19,072 nucleotides of DNA from JBDRFZ01 sp043818395 (GTDB lineage: Bacteria > Patescibacteriota > Patescibacteriia > 2-12-FULL-60-25), in contig JBDRFZ010000017.1 in the NCBI GenBank assembly GCA_043818395.1, positions 1-19,072 of the forward strand, given 5' to 3'. The notes under the pieces were generated by a model. That model did no database searches. It saw only the letters and a list, made by a program, of their open reading frames with translations, and was not told the origin of the DNA. Shown piece after piece: positions 1 to 5,537 of the stretch. Both the position numbers and the translations under genes were made by a program. Numbering within the stretch: position 1 is the first letter of the stretch; each line of letters starts with the position of its first letter.

Positions 1-87
1 AGGTCAGCACCGCAATCGACTAAGCCTCGAGCCGACCATCCCTGGCGGCAGAGGTTCCATGCCGATGCCCAAAAAGCCGCCTCTTAA
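1..87 (+). CDS. Transposase C-terminus (partial, 28 residues)
   Basis: Frame 1 is open from the window edge to a TAA at 85-87 and encodes 28 residues including PRADHPWRQRF. A Pro-rich, basic tail with a DHPWR motif is common at the C-terminus of IS481-like integrase-core transposases, after the DDE domain. The catalytic domain is not in the window. The short length leaves real doubt, but the repeated 16-bp motif immediately downstream supports an IS assignment. Confidence 0.45.
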   Translation, partial: RSAPQSTKPRADHPWRQRFHADAQKAAS

Positions 88-132
88 AAAGGGACATTCT
101 AACTTCCCTAGAAAGAGGACATTCTAACTTCC
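1..132 (+). mobile_element. Right end of an insertion sequence (partial, cut by window edge)
   Basis: The window opens with the end of a transposase-like reading frame (stop at 85-87), followed by two direct copies of the 16-bp motif GGACATTCTAACTTCC at 92-107 and 117-132, 25 bp apart. A transposase end followed by a repeated terminal motif is what one expects at the boundary of an IS481/IS3-type element. The doubled motif could be a terminal repeat with an internal transposase-binding copy, or the scar of a nested insertion. The left end lies outside the window, so size and intactness are unknown. The family is inferred from memory of C-terminal motifs. Confidence 0.5.
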
Positions 133-155
133 GTTTGACAAAAATTGTCAGAAGA

Positions 156-185
156 TTGACTAAATCACCTGGAAGCAGGTAGTCT
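156..185 (+). promoter_or_regulatory. Possible promoter of the bactofilin gene
   Basis: TTGACT (156-161), 18 bp, then TAGTCT (180-185). Transcription would begin near 192, only about 3 bases before the ATG at 195. No SD precedes this start, so a leaderless mRNA is plausible. A second TTGACA at 135-140, in the IS-proximal region, has no good -10 at 17 bp. The -10 is weak (3 of 6 matches). Confidence 0.35.
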
Positions 186-194
186 TTACTGACT

Positions 195-641
195 ATGTTC
201 TCATCAACAAAAAGAAATGACGAGTATTCCTCAATCGAAACCAGTCACACCGCGAATAACGCTACGGTAATCGCTCGCGGGGTCAAGGTCGAAGGTGAAT
301 TTACGAGTCAGGGTGACGTGATAATAGAAGGCGAAGTACACGGACATATAACCACGAGCGGTATGTTGACCGTGGGTTCGGAGGCAAAACTGAAAGCCGA
401 TGTTTCTGCCCAAGAAGCGGTTGTAGCCGGAACGATTGAAGGAAATATTACGATTAAAGGACGTCTGGAACTCAAAGCTACGGCAAAAATTTTTGGAGAT
501 TTGCAATGCGAGACGGCGGTAGTTGAGGCCGGAGCCATTATGAATGGTAAAGTGGCAATTGGTGGAAGCGCTAAACCGGATACTCACACCAGAAACGAGA
601 AAGCAACGAAAAATCCATCACCGACGCCGAGTGAGTCTTAA
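195..641 (+). CDS. Bactofilin (polymer-forming cytoskeletal protein)
   Basis: This 148-aa protein has the bactofilin (DUF583) layout: a short polar N-terminal tail (about residues 1-25), a central right-handed beta-helix of short repeats (about 26-125; VKVEGEF, GDVIIEGEVHG, GMLTVGSEAKL, AVVAGTIEGN and similar rungs), and a disordered polar C-terminus. Bactofilins polymerise without nucleotide into filaments or membrane-associated sheets and act in cell shape, envelope positioning or polar organisation. It lies 29 bp upstream of the lipid-kinase-like gene on the same strand, suggesting a two-gene envelope operon that ends at the terminator at 1465-1499. Start chosen at the first ATG; there is no SD. 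Its specific role here is unknown. Confidence 0.9.
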   Translation: MFSSTKRNDEYSSIETSHTANNATVIARGVKVEGEFTSQGDVIIEGEVHGHITTSGMLTVGSEAKLKADVSAQEAVVAGTIEGNITIKGRLELKATAKIFGDLQCETAVVEAGAIMNGKVAIGGSAKPDTHTRNEKATKNPSPTPSES

Positions 642-670
642 ACATAATGAAGTAGGTTCCAATAACGCGT

Positions 671-1462
671 ATGCAATCCAGCGCCTATGCGTTCATTTAT
701 GATGAGATCTTGAATGATCAACGATTTGAACGTGAATTAGCAGAAATAGAAGCCAGGCTCACAGCTCTCGACATCCAGGGTCGGGTGGGGAGGTTGGCGC
801 TTTTTAGGAACGCTAAGGATTTGATCGACAGCATGGTCCACCAGGGAGTGAATACCATCGTAATCGTAGGCGATGATCAGTCATTTGATAAAACCATTTG
901 GTTTTTACCGGATTTAAATATTACAGTCGGTTACCTGCCGATCACCGGTCCTTCGCGCATTGCGGAATTACTCGGAATTCCAACCGGCGCCGATGCTTGC
1001 GATGTGTTGGCCGCCAGGCTCATAGAAACAATTGATTTGGGCAAGATCGAAGATCGATATTTTTTAACCGAGGCTGTTATGCGTAACACGGTCGCTACTG
1101 TAGATATAGAAGGCAGGTTTCGGATATCAGCCTCGGCCGGCGGATCCGTAGCTATCAGGAATTTGGGCAGTATGCTTTTTGAGAGCCAGGAATTATCTGA
1201 TGCCAAGGACGGTTTGCTCGAAGTAATTGTTACGCCACTCGATGACAAGCGCGCTAAGTGGCGAAAGGGAAGTGATCAGGCAAAAGAAACTAAAATGTTT
1301 ATGACACATGGGGAAATTATTTCTCCGGCGCCTATCGACGTGATGATCGACCGGCACATGGTCAATGGATTTAATTTTAAACTTAAAGCCGTTCCGAATA
1401 AGTTACGGATAATTACCGGACGAGGCCGCAGGCTCACGAGCGGGAGAGTAGAAAAAATCTAA
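671..1462 (+). CDS. Diacylglycerol/sphingosine kinase-like protein with degenerate catalytic motifs
   Basis: The 263-aa protein follows the order of the DAGK-type lipid kinase family (YegS/BmrU/DgkB). There is a Rossmann-like N-terminal part with IVIVGDDQS at about 64-71 where the family has a GGDGT nucleotide-binding motif, then VGYLPITGPSRIAELLGIP at about 86-104 where it has an IPxGTxNDxAR...GIP stretch. A beta-rich C-terminal half ends in VNGFNFKLKAVPNKLRIITG, resembling the kinase C-terminal beta-sandwich. Both key glycine motifs are altered, so kinase activity is doubtful. It may be a lipid-binding pseudo-kinase or a diverged enzyme. It follows the bactofilin gene by 29 bp, with no SD. 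Family assignment is fairly secure by pattern; function is not. Confidence 0.65.
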   Translation: MQSSAYAFIYDEILNDQRFERELAEIEARLTALDIQGRVGRLALFRNAKDLIDSMVHQGVNTIVIVGDDQSFDKTIWFLPDLNITVGYLPITGPSRIAELLGIPTGADACDVLAARLIETIDLGKIEDRYFLTEAVMRNTVATVDIEGRFRISASAGGSVAIRNLGSMLFESQELSDAKDGLLEVIVTPLDDKRAKWRKGSDQAKETKMFMTHGEIISPAPIDVMIDRHMVNGFNFKLKAVPNKLRIITGRGRRLTSGRVEKI

Positions 1463-1464
1463 AA

Positions 1465-1499
1465 AATACAAAAACCGGTTTAAAGCCGGTTTTTGTATT
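1465..1499. terminator. Bidirectional terminator between the bactofilin operon and tRNA-Leu
   Basis: Perfect 14-bp inverted repeat AATACAAAAACCGG / CCGGTTTTTGTATT (1465-1478 and 1486-1499) with a 7-nt loop. On the minus strand it is followed by a run of six T, giving a good intrinsic terminator for the tRNA. On the plus strand the T-tract is inside the stem. The right arm ends at 1499, which is also the last base of the encoded tRNA CCA. Confidence 0.85.
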
Positions 1500-1586
1500 G
1501 GTGCTCAGGAGAGGACTCGAACCTCCAAGGGATTGCTCCCGCCAGCACCTCAAGCTGGTGCGTATACCAAATTCCGCCACCTGAGC
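1499..1586 (-). tRNA. tRNA-Leu (anticodon GAG)
   Basis: On the minus strand the acceptor strand GCTCAGG pairs with CCTGAGC, followed by discriminator A and an encoded CCA. The anticodon arm is CCAGC-TTGAGGT-GCTGG with anticodon GAG (reads CUC/CUU). A long variable arm (GGCGGGAGCAATCCCTT region) marks a class II tRNA, and the T-arm contains GGTTCGAGTCC. Length with CCA is 88 nt. A TTGCAA-N17-TAATCT promoter lies upstream. Confidence 0.95.
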
Positions 1587-1611
1587 AAATATCTTCTAAA
1601 AAGCTGTGTGG

Positions 1612-1640
1612 AGATTAACGGTTTTAATTGAATTTTGCAA
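1612..1640 (-). promoter_or_regulatory. Promoter of tRNA-Leu
   Basis: Minus strand: TTGCAA (1635-1640), 17 bp, TAATCT (1612-1617). The predicted start is near 1605, about 19 bases before the mature tRNA 5' end. Spacing and -10 match the pattern proposed for rpmE (TTGCCA-N17-TAATCT). Confidence 0.5.
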
Positions 1641-1679
1641 CAGCCGGGCGTCCAGGAAATTTTTTAAAGAAAAGACCGA

Positions 1680-1712
1680 CAATCCTTACGCATCGATTTG
1701 CGTCTTGGATTG
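1680..1712 (-). terminator. Stem-loop after the 1735-2562 gene, likely terminator
   Basis: CAATCC (1680-1685) pairs with GGATTG (1707-1712), and ACGCA (1688-1692) with TGCGT (1699-1703), separated by a small internal loop. On the minus strand it is followed by a T-rich stretch (TCTTTTCTTT). It lies 22 bp past the stop codon of the minus-strand gene. Confidence 0.5.
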
Positions 1713-1734
1713 CCGGCCTGGGGAAAGTTAGATA

Positions 1735-2562
1735 TTAGACCTCGGTCTTTTCCGGCAAGTCCGGGCAGTAGCCGAGACTGTGCATGTAGAGCACGGCCAA
1801 AGCGAATCCCTGGCGGATCCAGATGGTATCCGGATCGCGATCGAAGAGCGCTGGCAGGTTCTCAAGAGAGAATTCTTGCCATGATCGCCAGGGAACCGGG
1901 CGGCAGTGGATCTCTGTGCGATCCTTTGCAAATAGCACGCAGAGCCTCGGACGTTCCGCGTCCGTGAAGTCGAAGTAGCGGTGAACCAGCTCTTCGGGCT
2001 TCATGCCTGCAATGCCTGCTACCTCTCTAAGACGGGTCCAGCCGACCTTGCCGCGTTTCTGATCGCGCGGTCTGATTGGTTTCTCCGTGATCGGAGAGAT
2101 TTCGGGGATGCTCTCGAAGGTTTCGCGTGCAAACTGCGGACGCGTGATTATCGGACGGCGGCCCAGCTCGCCCTTGTGCACCTGCCGGGCGCACGAGAAC
2201 CATAGTCCGCCATCGCGCTCACCATCCTCTTTTTTCTCGAGGATGACGCCGAATGGCACGTCGCCAACCAGATAGTAGCTGGTTGATCGCGAACAGTGGG
2301 AACCGTTCGAGTAATGCCGTCGACTCGAATAACTGTCGAGCACATACCGAATGTTCGGCTTGTCGCCGATCACGGTGTAGGTGCCTTCGCGCCACGAATG
2401 CTCGTCAGGAGAGCATGTATCGTCCGCGTACCACCTCTCCTCGGAGAGGTGGGAAGAAGCGAAGACGACCCACTTGTCATCTGGGATCACGACGTCCCTA
2501 TGCGTCTTCTTGCCGCGATCGTCGCGGATCACGTATTCCTGAATCACGAATTGCTTGGCCAT
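1735..2562 (-). CDS. Hypothetical protein, paralog of the 4415-5149 protein (HKGELG family)
   Basis: Unrecognised 275-aa soluble protein. The ATG at 2562 is chosen because GGGAGG lies 6 bp upstream; the frame stays open to 2640, but that extension overlaps the leader hairpins. It aligns along its length with the 4415-5149 product: PDDKWVV (about 27-33) with EDESWVL; PFGVILEK (about 103-110) with PFGAIIRS; RQVHKGELG (about 126-134) with REIHKGELG; AGIAGMKPEELVHRYFDF with ARLADMDPLELLQRYYRF; ALAVLYMHSLGY with AASTLYLRHFDY. No signal peptide, membrane segment or known catalytic motif is visible. Cys residues are scattered. It has its own TTGACA promoter, a two-hairpin leader and a terminator, so it forms a monocistronic unit. 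Codon use is GC-richer than the neighbouring core genes, which suggests acquisition. Function unknown. Confidence 0.8.
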   Translation of the reverse strand: MAKQFVIQEYVIRDDRGKKTHRDVVIPDDKWVVFASSHLSEERWYADDTCSPDEHSWREGTYTVIGDKPNIRYVLDSYSSRRHYSNGSHCSRSTSYYLVGDVPFGVILEKKEDGERDGGLWFSCARQVHKGELGRRPIITRPQFARETFESIPEISPITEKPIRPRDQKRGKVGWTRLREVAGIAGMKPEELVHRYFDFTDAERPRLCVLFAKDRTEIHCRPVPWRSWQEFSLENLPALFDRDPDTIWIRQGFALAVLYMHSLGYCPDLPEKTEV

Positions 2563-2593
2563 GATGGCCTCCCGTGCGGTAAAAATATATTCT

Positions 2594-2616
2594 AGCCAAT
2601 CTACCGCCAACCGGCT
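2594..2616 (-). ncRNA. Leader hairpin B upstream of the 1735-2562 gene
   Basis: On the minus strand AGCC (2613-2616) pairs with GGCT (2594-2597) around a 15-nt loop containing TGGCGGTAG. The equivalent hairpin before the paralogous gene (5180-5202) has the same 15-nt loop length and the same TGGCGGTAG core, but its stem is GGCA/TGCC. Two of four base pairs have changed compensatorily, which supports an RNA structure. Confidence 0.5.
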
Positions 2617-2632
2617 GGAACCGAGAGTAAAG

Positions 2633-2685
2633 CCACCCAACGGAGATGAATTCGAAAAATTATCGAAGCTATCTTCGTGGGGCGG
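2633..2685 (-). ncRNA. Leader hairpin A upstream of the 1735-2562 gene
   Basis: Minus-strand arms CCGCCCCACG and CGTTGGGTGG (one G-T wobble, one mismatch) enclose an inner TTCGA/TCGAA stem. The sequence is closely related to the hairpin at 5221-5265 before the paralog; ACGAAGATAG and TCTCCGTTGGGTG are shared. It starts about 14 bases after the predicted transcription start (~2699). It could be a cis-regulatory RNA or a DNA operator dyad. Confidence 0.5.
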
Positions 2686-2705
2686 TTATTTTGAAAGAAC
2701 GTAGA

Positions 2706-2734
2706 AAAATATCAAAAAAAGTCACAATTGTCAA
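2706..2734 (-). promoter_or_regulatory. Promoter of the 1735-2562 gene
   Basis: Minus strand: perfect TTGACA (2729-2734), 17-bp spacer, TATTTT (2706-2711) preceded by TGA, i.e. an extended -10 of form TGnTATTTT. The same layout (TTGACT-N17-TATTTA, also with TGA) precedes the paralog at 4415-5149. The predicted leader is about 137 nt. Confidence 0.7.
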
Positions 2735-2752
2735 GAGTTGAATCATAAAAAA

Positions 2753-2777
2753 TCCCGTGCGTTTTTAGCGCACGGGA
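2753..2777 (-). terminator. Intrinsic terminator of the 2813-3334 gene
   Basis: Perfect 9-bp stem TCCCGTGCG / CGCACGGGA with a 7-nt loop. On the minus strand it is followed by ATTTTTTAT. It lies 36 bp after the stop codon and just upstream of the next promoter (2706-2734). Confidence 0.85.
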
Positions 2778-2812
2778 CCGGGAGAATGAGCGTATATTTC
2801 GGAGTCAGGGCC

Positions 2813-3334
2813 TTACTGTATTGATGAGTGTCTTTTAGCAATGCCACCGGCTTTTTTGATTTTTGAAGACTTTTGGCCGCTTCGTGTCTTTTTACTGCGG
2901 ACTCGATTTTTGGGGATTGCCGCCGGCGTTTTGTTTGCGCCAATGATGGATGCAAAACCTAAATCCGAAGGTAGCTTGGGAGGGGGAGGTATAGCCGCCG
3001 CCACGGAATCGTTCGCGTCCCGCGATGGCAATGTGTCCATTCCCACCAGACAAGGCACGGTATCCGGTTGTTTAGGGGGCTTGGTGGGTGGCCGTGAATA
3101 GAGAGTGGCGCGGTGTTCGTCGCGTTCGACCGCTAGTTTTGTTCGCAGTACTTCGATGAAGTCCTGCAAAGCGACGATGAGCGGCGCTCTACCAACGCGA
3201 GAATCAGATGTGTCTTCTGTTCCGATCGCGGCGTAAATATCCTGTGCTCCCCGTATCAGGATTTCGGTATACTCGGCTCTTCTTATGTCGATTACCGGGT
3301 CGACTTTTTCCGGATCAGGCTTTTTAACGCTCAT
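2813..3334 (-). CDS. Hypothetical protein with Pro-rich linker and basic tail
   Basis: Unrecognised 173-aa protein. Residues 1-70 are probably helical (DPVIDIRRAEYTEILIRGAQDIYAAI, then LIVALQDFIEVLRTKLAVERDEH). Residues about 80-120 are Pro-rich (PPTKPPKQP, IPPPPKLP). The last 40 residues are strongly Lys/Arg/Ser-rich (KNRVRSKKTRSGQKSSKIKKAGG), suggesting nucleic-acid or acidic-surface binding, though this is only inference from composition. The start at 3334 is supported by AAGGAG 6 bp upstream. Upstream TTGAAA (3387-3392) with TACGTT (3364-3369) could be a weak promoter. It is transcribed separately from the gene downstream, since a terminator and a promoter lie between them. Function unknown. 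Confidence 0.7.
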   Translation of the reverse strand: MSVKKPDPEKVDPVIDIRRAEYTEILIRGAQDIYAAIGTEDTSDSRVGRAPLIVALQDFIEVLRTKLAVERDEHRATLYSRPPTKPPKQPDTVPCLVGMDTLPSRDANDSVAAAIPPPPKLPSDLGFASIIGANKTPAAIPKNRVRSKKTRSGQKSSKIKKAGGIAKRHSSIQ

Positions 3335-3393
3335 GAGGTTCTCCTTTTGATAAAAGCACGGTTAACGTATACTAATTTTAAATATTTTTCAAG

Positions 3394-3419
3394 ACTCCGG
3401 ATATAAACTCCGGATATAA
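3394..3419. repeat. Tandem duplication of a 13-bp unit in a divergent intergenic region
   Basis: Two perfect adjacent copies of ACTCCGGATATAA (3394-3406, 3407-3419) lie between the divergent genes at 3334 and 3439. Each contains TCCGGA, a 6-bp palindrome, so it could be a pair of binding sites or a recent slippage duplication. Several TATAA-like hexamers follow. Confidence 0.7.
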
Positions 3420-3438
3420 ATAATACAAATATAAAAAT

Positions 3439-4293
3439 ATGAAAATCAAAAAAGAAATTATTCTGTTGACCGCGGCGATTATCTTATTTGCGAGTCCGGT
3501 CGCTGTTTCTGCGCATCAGCCACGCTTGGTTACGGGTGAATCCGTTCAGGTTAATGATCCGGAAATATCAAAAGCCTATTACGGCGAACTAATCGGCGAA
3601 CCGCATGCCTATCATATCGTCGCACCGGCCGATTTTGGGTTTTATTTAAATTTATTAGTTCCAAAAAATACAAATCCCAAAGCCAGATATTCCGCTTATG
3701 TTTATAACGCAGAAAATAATAATTTGATCGTCAAGCTTGATGGAGAGACGGCTGCCTGGAAAGAATATTTTGAAGAATTCGGTCGCGATTATTATTATCA
3801 GGGACCGGAATTAAAGACCCGTCTGCCGGCTGGAAATTATACGATCGTAGTTCAAGGCAACGGCAATGTTGGTAAGTATGTTTTAGCTATCGGTGACAAA
3901 GAATCGTTTAGCGCCATGGAGATTTGGAACGCCGTGACCTTGATACCTAAACTTAAGGCGAACTTTTTTAGTTCATCGCCGGCCGGTTTTATGCTCTCGC
4001 CGTTCGGCGCAGGCTTTGCCGCAGTTCTTATGATTCTGGGTTTTGTTTTTGGTTTTGCGTTGCGGAAAGCTATCAAAAAGTTTAGAAAAAAATCTTCCAA
4101 GATAGTAAAAAAGAACATCGGCTCCATGGATCGTTTGTGGCGTGCTTCCCTCGCCGTTTTGTTTTTCATAACCGGTATTTTCACCTGGCAACCGGCTGCT
4201 TTCCTGGTTGCGGGATTTATTTTGTATGAAACTACAGCTAGCTGGTGTGCGATCTACGCTTATTTAGGAAAGAATACTTGTCCGATGTCTTAG
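3439..4293 (+). CDS. Exported protein with C-terminal YgaP-like (DUF2892) membrane domain
   Basis: This 284-aa protein starts with a signal peptide (basic MKIKK, hydrophobic core to about residue 24, AxA-type VSA before HQ). An extracytoplasmic domain of about 150 residues follows, rich in aromatic and beta-strand patterns (YHIVAPADFGFYLNLLVP; LPAGNYTIVVQGNGNVGKYVLAIG), resembling a PPC-like or jelly-roll beta sandwich. A transmembrane helix lies at about 190-212, then a Lys-rich cytoplasmic stretch. The last 60 residues (KKNIGSMDRLWRASLAV ... SWCAIYAYLGKNTC) match the DUF2892/YgaP transmembrane family: NIGxxDR start, two helices and a Cys-containing end. In YgaP-type proteins this membrane domain normally stands alone or is joined to rhodanese, so the fusion to an outer sensor-like domain is uncommon. 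No SD. Function unknown. Confidence 0.75.
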   Translation: MKIKKEIILLTAAIILFASPVAVSAHQPRLVTGESVQVNDPEISKAYYGELIGEPHAYHIVAPADFGFYLNLLVPKNTNPKARYSAYVYNAENNNLIVKLDGETAAWKEYFEEFGRDYYYQGPELKTRLPAGNYTIVVQGNGNVGKYVLAIGDKESFSAMEIWNAVTLIPKLKANFFSSSPAGFMLSPFGAGFAAVLMILGFVFGFALRKAIKKFRKKSSKIVKKNIGSMDRLWRASLAVLFFITGIFTWQPAAFLVAGFILYETTASWCAIYAYLGKNTCPMS

Positions 4294-4331
4294 GTTGGGA
4301 ATACGTATTATTAATTTTGAAAAATAAAAAA

Positions 4332-4371
4332 ACGGCGATTTCATCCATTGCTTAGATGGAAGAATCGCCGT
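4332..4371 (-). terminator. Intrinsic terminator of the 4415-5149 gene
   Basis: ACGGCGATT (4332-4340) pairs with AATCGCCGT (4363-4371), with inner ATCCAT/ATGGA pairing. On the minus strand it is followed by seven T. It lies between two convergent genes and may also stop the plus-strand 3439-4293 transcript, though the plus strand lacks a T-tract. Confidence 0.85.
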
Positions 4372-4414
4372 ATGCCGAAGTCCAATGACATTTAAACCGG
4401 AGACGGATCTTCGG

Positions 4415-5149
4415 TTATAGGACCGGCTGTAAAGGATAGTCGAAGTGGCGCAAGTAGAGCGTTGATGCCGCGAGCTCGCCTGTTATCCATAGACGGCTCG
4501 CCTCGGTGCGCGGTACCCCGACGGAATCCGTGACGTAAGCCGCAAGACCGGACGGCACCATTACGCGCGGATATTCCGCTGGCGCTTTCCGTTCGAGTTT
4601 GAAGGTTCTACCCGGACGATCTCCGATTGACAGCCAGAGCCGTGAAGAATCGAAGTTGTCGAATCGGTAATAGCGTTGCAAGAGTTCAAGCGGATCCATG
4701 TCGGCGAGTCGCGCCGTCTCAACGAGATTAGCCCAAATACGCTGATCCGGACCAGGTTCATGGACGAACCTCGGCATCTCTACCGGCACGTTTTGGCCGA
4801 GCTCCCCTTTGTGGATTTCCCGAGCCGGTTCGAAGCGGAATCGTAGATCGCTCCCGTTTATTCCGGAACTACGGATAATCGCACCGAACGGTTTGAGCGC
4901 AACGTATAGGGTCGTTTGCGTGGCGTCATAGCCTTCGCGGAAACTCACTCGAGCCGAGTACGCCGTTATATGTGAAACCATAGAATCCAGGCTCACACCG
5001 ACCAGTTCACATCGGCGGATTCGTCCCGTGACCCATCCTGAAACGCCTTCTGTTACTTCGAGCACCCATGATTCATCCTCGATGTTGATTTCTTCGAAAC
5101 TATCGGATTCGTGAATTGCATCGGACCTGATGATTACCATGCGTTTCAT
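4415..5149 (-). CDS. Hypothetical protein, second member of the HKGELG family
   Basis: Unrecognised 244-aa soluble protein, paralogous to the 1735-2562 product (shared REIHKGELG at about 110-118, PFGAII at 87-92, a LADMDPLELLQRYYRF block at about 148-163, and TLYLRHFDYP near the C-terminus). Identity is low outside these blocks, so the duplication is old or the two copies were acquired separately. ATG at 5149 is preceded by AGAGGA (5155-5160). It has its own promoter, a two-hairpin leader and a terminator, like its paralog. No membrane segment, signal peptide or recognised catalytic motif is visible. GC-rich codon use contrasts with neighbouring core genes. Function unknown; the shared leader suggests common control. 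Confidence 0.8.
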   Translation of the reverse strand: MKRMVIIRSDAIHESDSFEEINIEDESWVLEVTEGVSGWVTGRIRRCELVGVSLDSMVSHITAYSARVSFREGYDATQTTLYVALKPFGAIIRSSGINGSDLRFRFEPAREIHKGELGQNVPVEMPRFVHEPGPDQRIWANLVETARLADMDPLELLQRYYRFDNFDSSRLWLSIGDRPGRTFKLERKAPAEYPRVMVPSGLAAYVTDSVGVPRTEASRLWITGELAASTLYLRHFDYPLQPVL

Positions 5150-5179
5150 GGTTTTCCTCTTACGGTAAATTGTTGTATT

Positions 5180-5202
5180 GGCAGACCTACCGCCAGCTTG
5201 CC
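5180..5202 (-). ncRNA. Leader hairpin B upstream of the 4415-5149 gene
   Basis: Minus strand GGCA (5199-5202 as TGCC on plus) pairs with TGCC (5180-5183 as GGCA on plus) around a 15-nt loop containing TGGCGGTAG. It has the same loop length and core as 2594-2616, with compensatory stem changes (AGCC/GGCT there). Confidence 0.5.
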
Positions 5203-5220
5203 GACACCGCGAGGTTTACA

Positions 5221-5265
5221 CCCAACGGAGACAATTTCGTTATCGTCGAAACTATCTTCGTTGGG
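5221..5265 (-). ncRNA. Leader hairpin A upstream of the 4415-5149 gene
   Basis: Perfect 7-bp outer stem CCCAACG / CGTTGGG (5259-5265 and 5221-5227) encloses an inner TTTCG/CGAAA stem. It is homologous to 2633-2685. It lies about 20 bases after the predicted transcription start (~5285) and about 70 nt before the ATG. Confidence 0.55.
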
Positions 5266-5291
5266 CGAATTTGTTTAAAGTACAAAAGGAG

Positions 5292-5320
5292 TAAATATCA
5301 TTAATTTTCTTATAAGTCAA
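5292..5320 (-). promoter_or_regulatory. Promoter of the 4415-5149 gene
   Basis: Minus strand: TTGACT (5315-5320), 17 bp, TATTTA (5292-5297) preceded by TGA. It matches the promoter of the paralogous gene in both spacing and extended -10 form. Confidence 0.65.
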
Positions 5321-5350
5321 CCTTCTAGGTTGGTTCGTGAATATTATTCG

Positions 5351-5391
5351 CCATATAAAAATCCCATATAAGAAATGGGATTTTTATATGG
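5351..5391 (-). terminator. Terminator of tRNA-Val
   Basis: Perfect 17-bp inverted repeat CCATATAAAAATCCCAT / ATGGGATTTTTATATGG (5351-5367 and 5375-5391) with a 7-nt loop. The distal arm includes the encoded CCA of the tRNA (5389-5391). There is no long T-tract after the hairpin on the minus strand; the T-run is inside the stem. Confidence 0.75.
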
Positions 5392-5465
5392 TGGACGTTG
5401 TAGGATTCGAACCTACGGCCTTCTCGGTGTAAACGAGACGCTCTAACCAACTGAGCTAAACGTCC
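5389..5465 (-). tRNA. tRNA-Val (anticodon UAC)
   Basis: On the minus strand the acceptor GGACGTT pairs with AACGTCC, followed by discriminator A and an encoded CCA. D-arm TAGCTCAGTTGGTTAGAGC, anticodon arm TCTCG-TTTACAC-CGAGA (anticodon TAC), T-arm GTAGGTTCGAATCCTAC. Length is 77 nt with CCA, and all arms pair. It reads GUA/GUG and probably other valine codons. Confidence 0.96.
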
Positions 5466-5490
5466 TGGTTGATATTTCCTCGGAATATAC

Positions 5491-5514
5491 TGACACAAAA
5501 TGAAGAAGGTGTCA
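5491..5514. promoter_or_regulatory. Operator-like dyad TGACAC-N12-GTGTCA
   Basis: A 6-bp inverted repeat (5491-5496 and 5509-5514) lies between tRNA-Val and the divergent hydrolase gene. It sits upstream of a possible tRNA -10 (TATATT on the minus strand, 5484-5489) and just upstream of the hydrolase start. It is short, so it could be chance. Confidence 0.25.
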
Positions 5515-5537
5515 TCATGGGGCTGTAAATACTCCAT

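Noticed and set aside
1698..2595. Plus-strand reading frames opposite the 1735-2562 gene
   Set aside because: They lack an SD and sensible composition; the minus-strand gene has promoter, leader, SD and a paralog.
2563..2640. Upstream extension of the 1735-2562 gene to an ATG at 2640 (301 aa)
   Set aside because: The extension would translate the conserved leader hairpins. A GGGAGG ribosome site supports the ATG at 2562.
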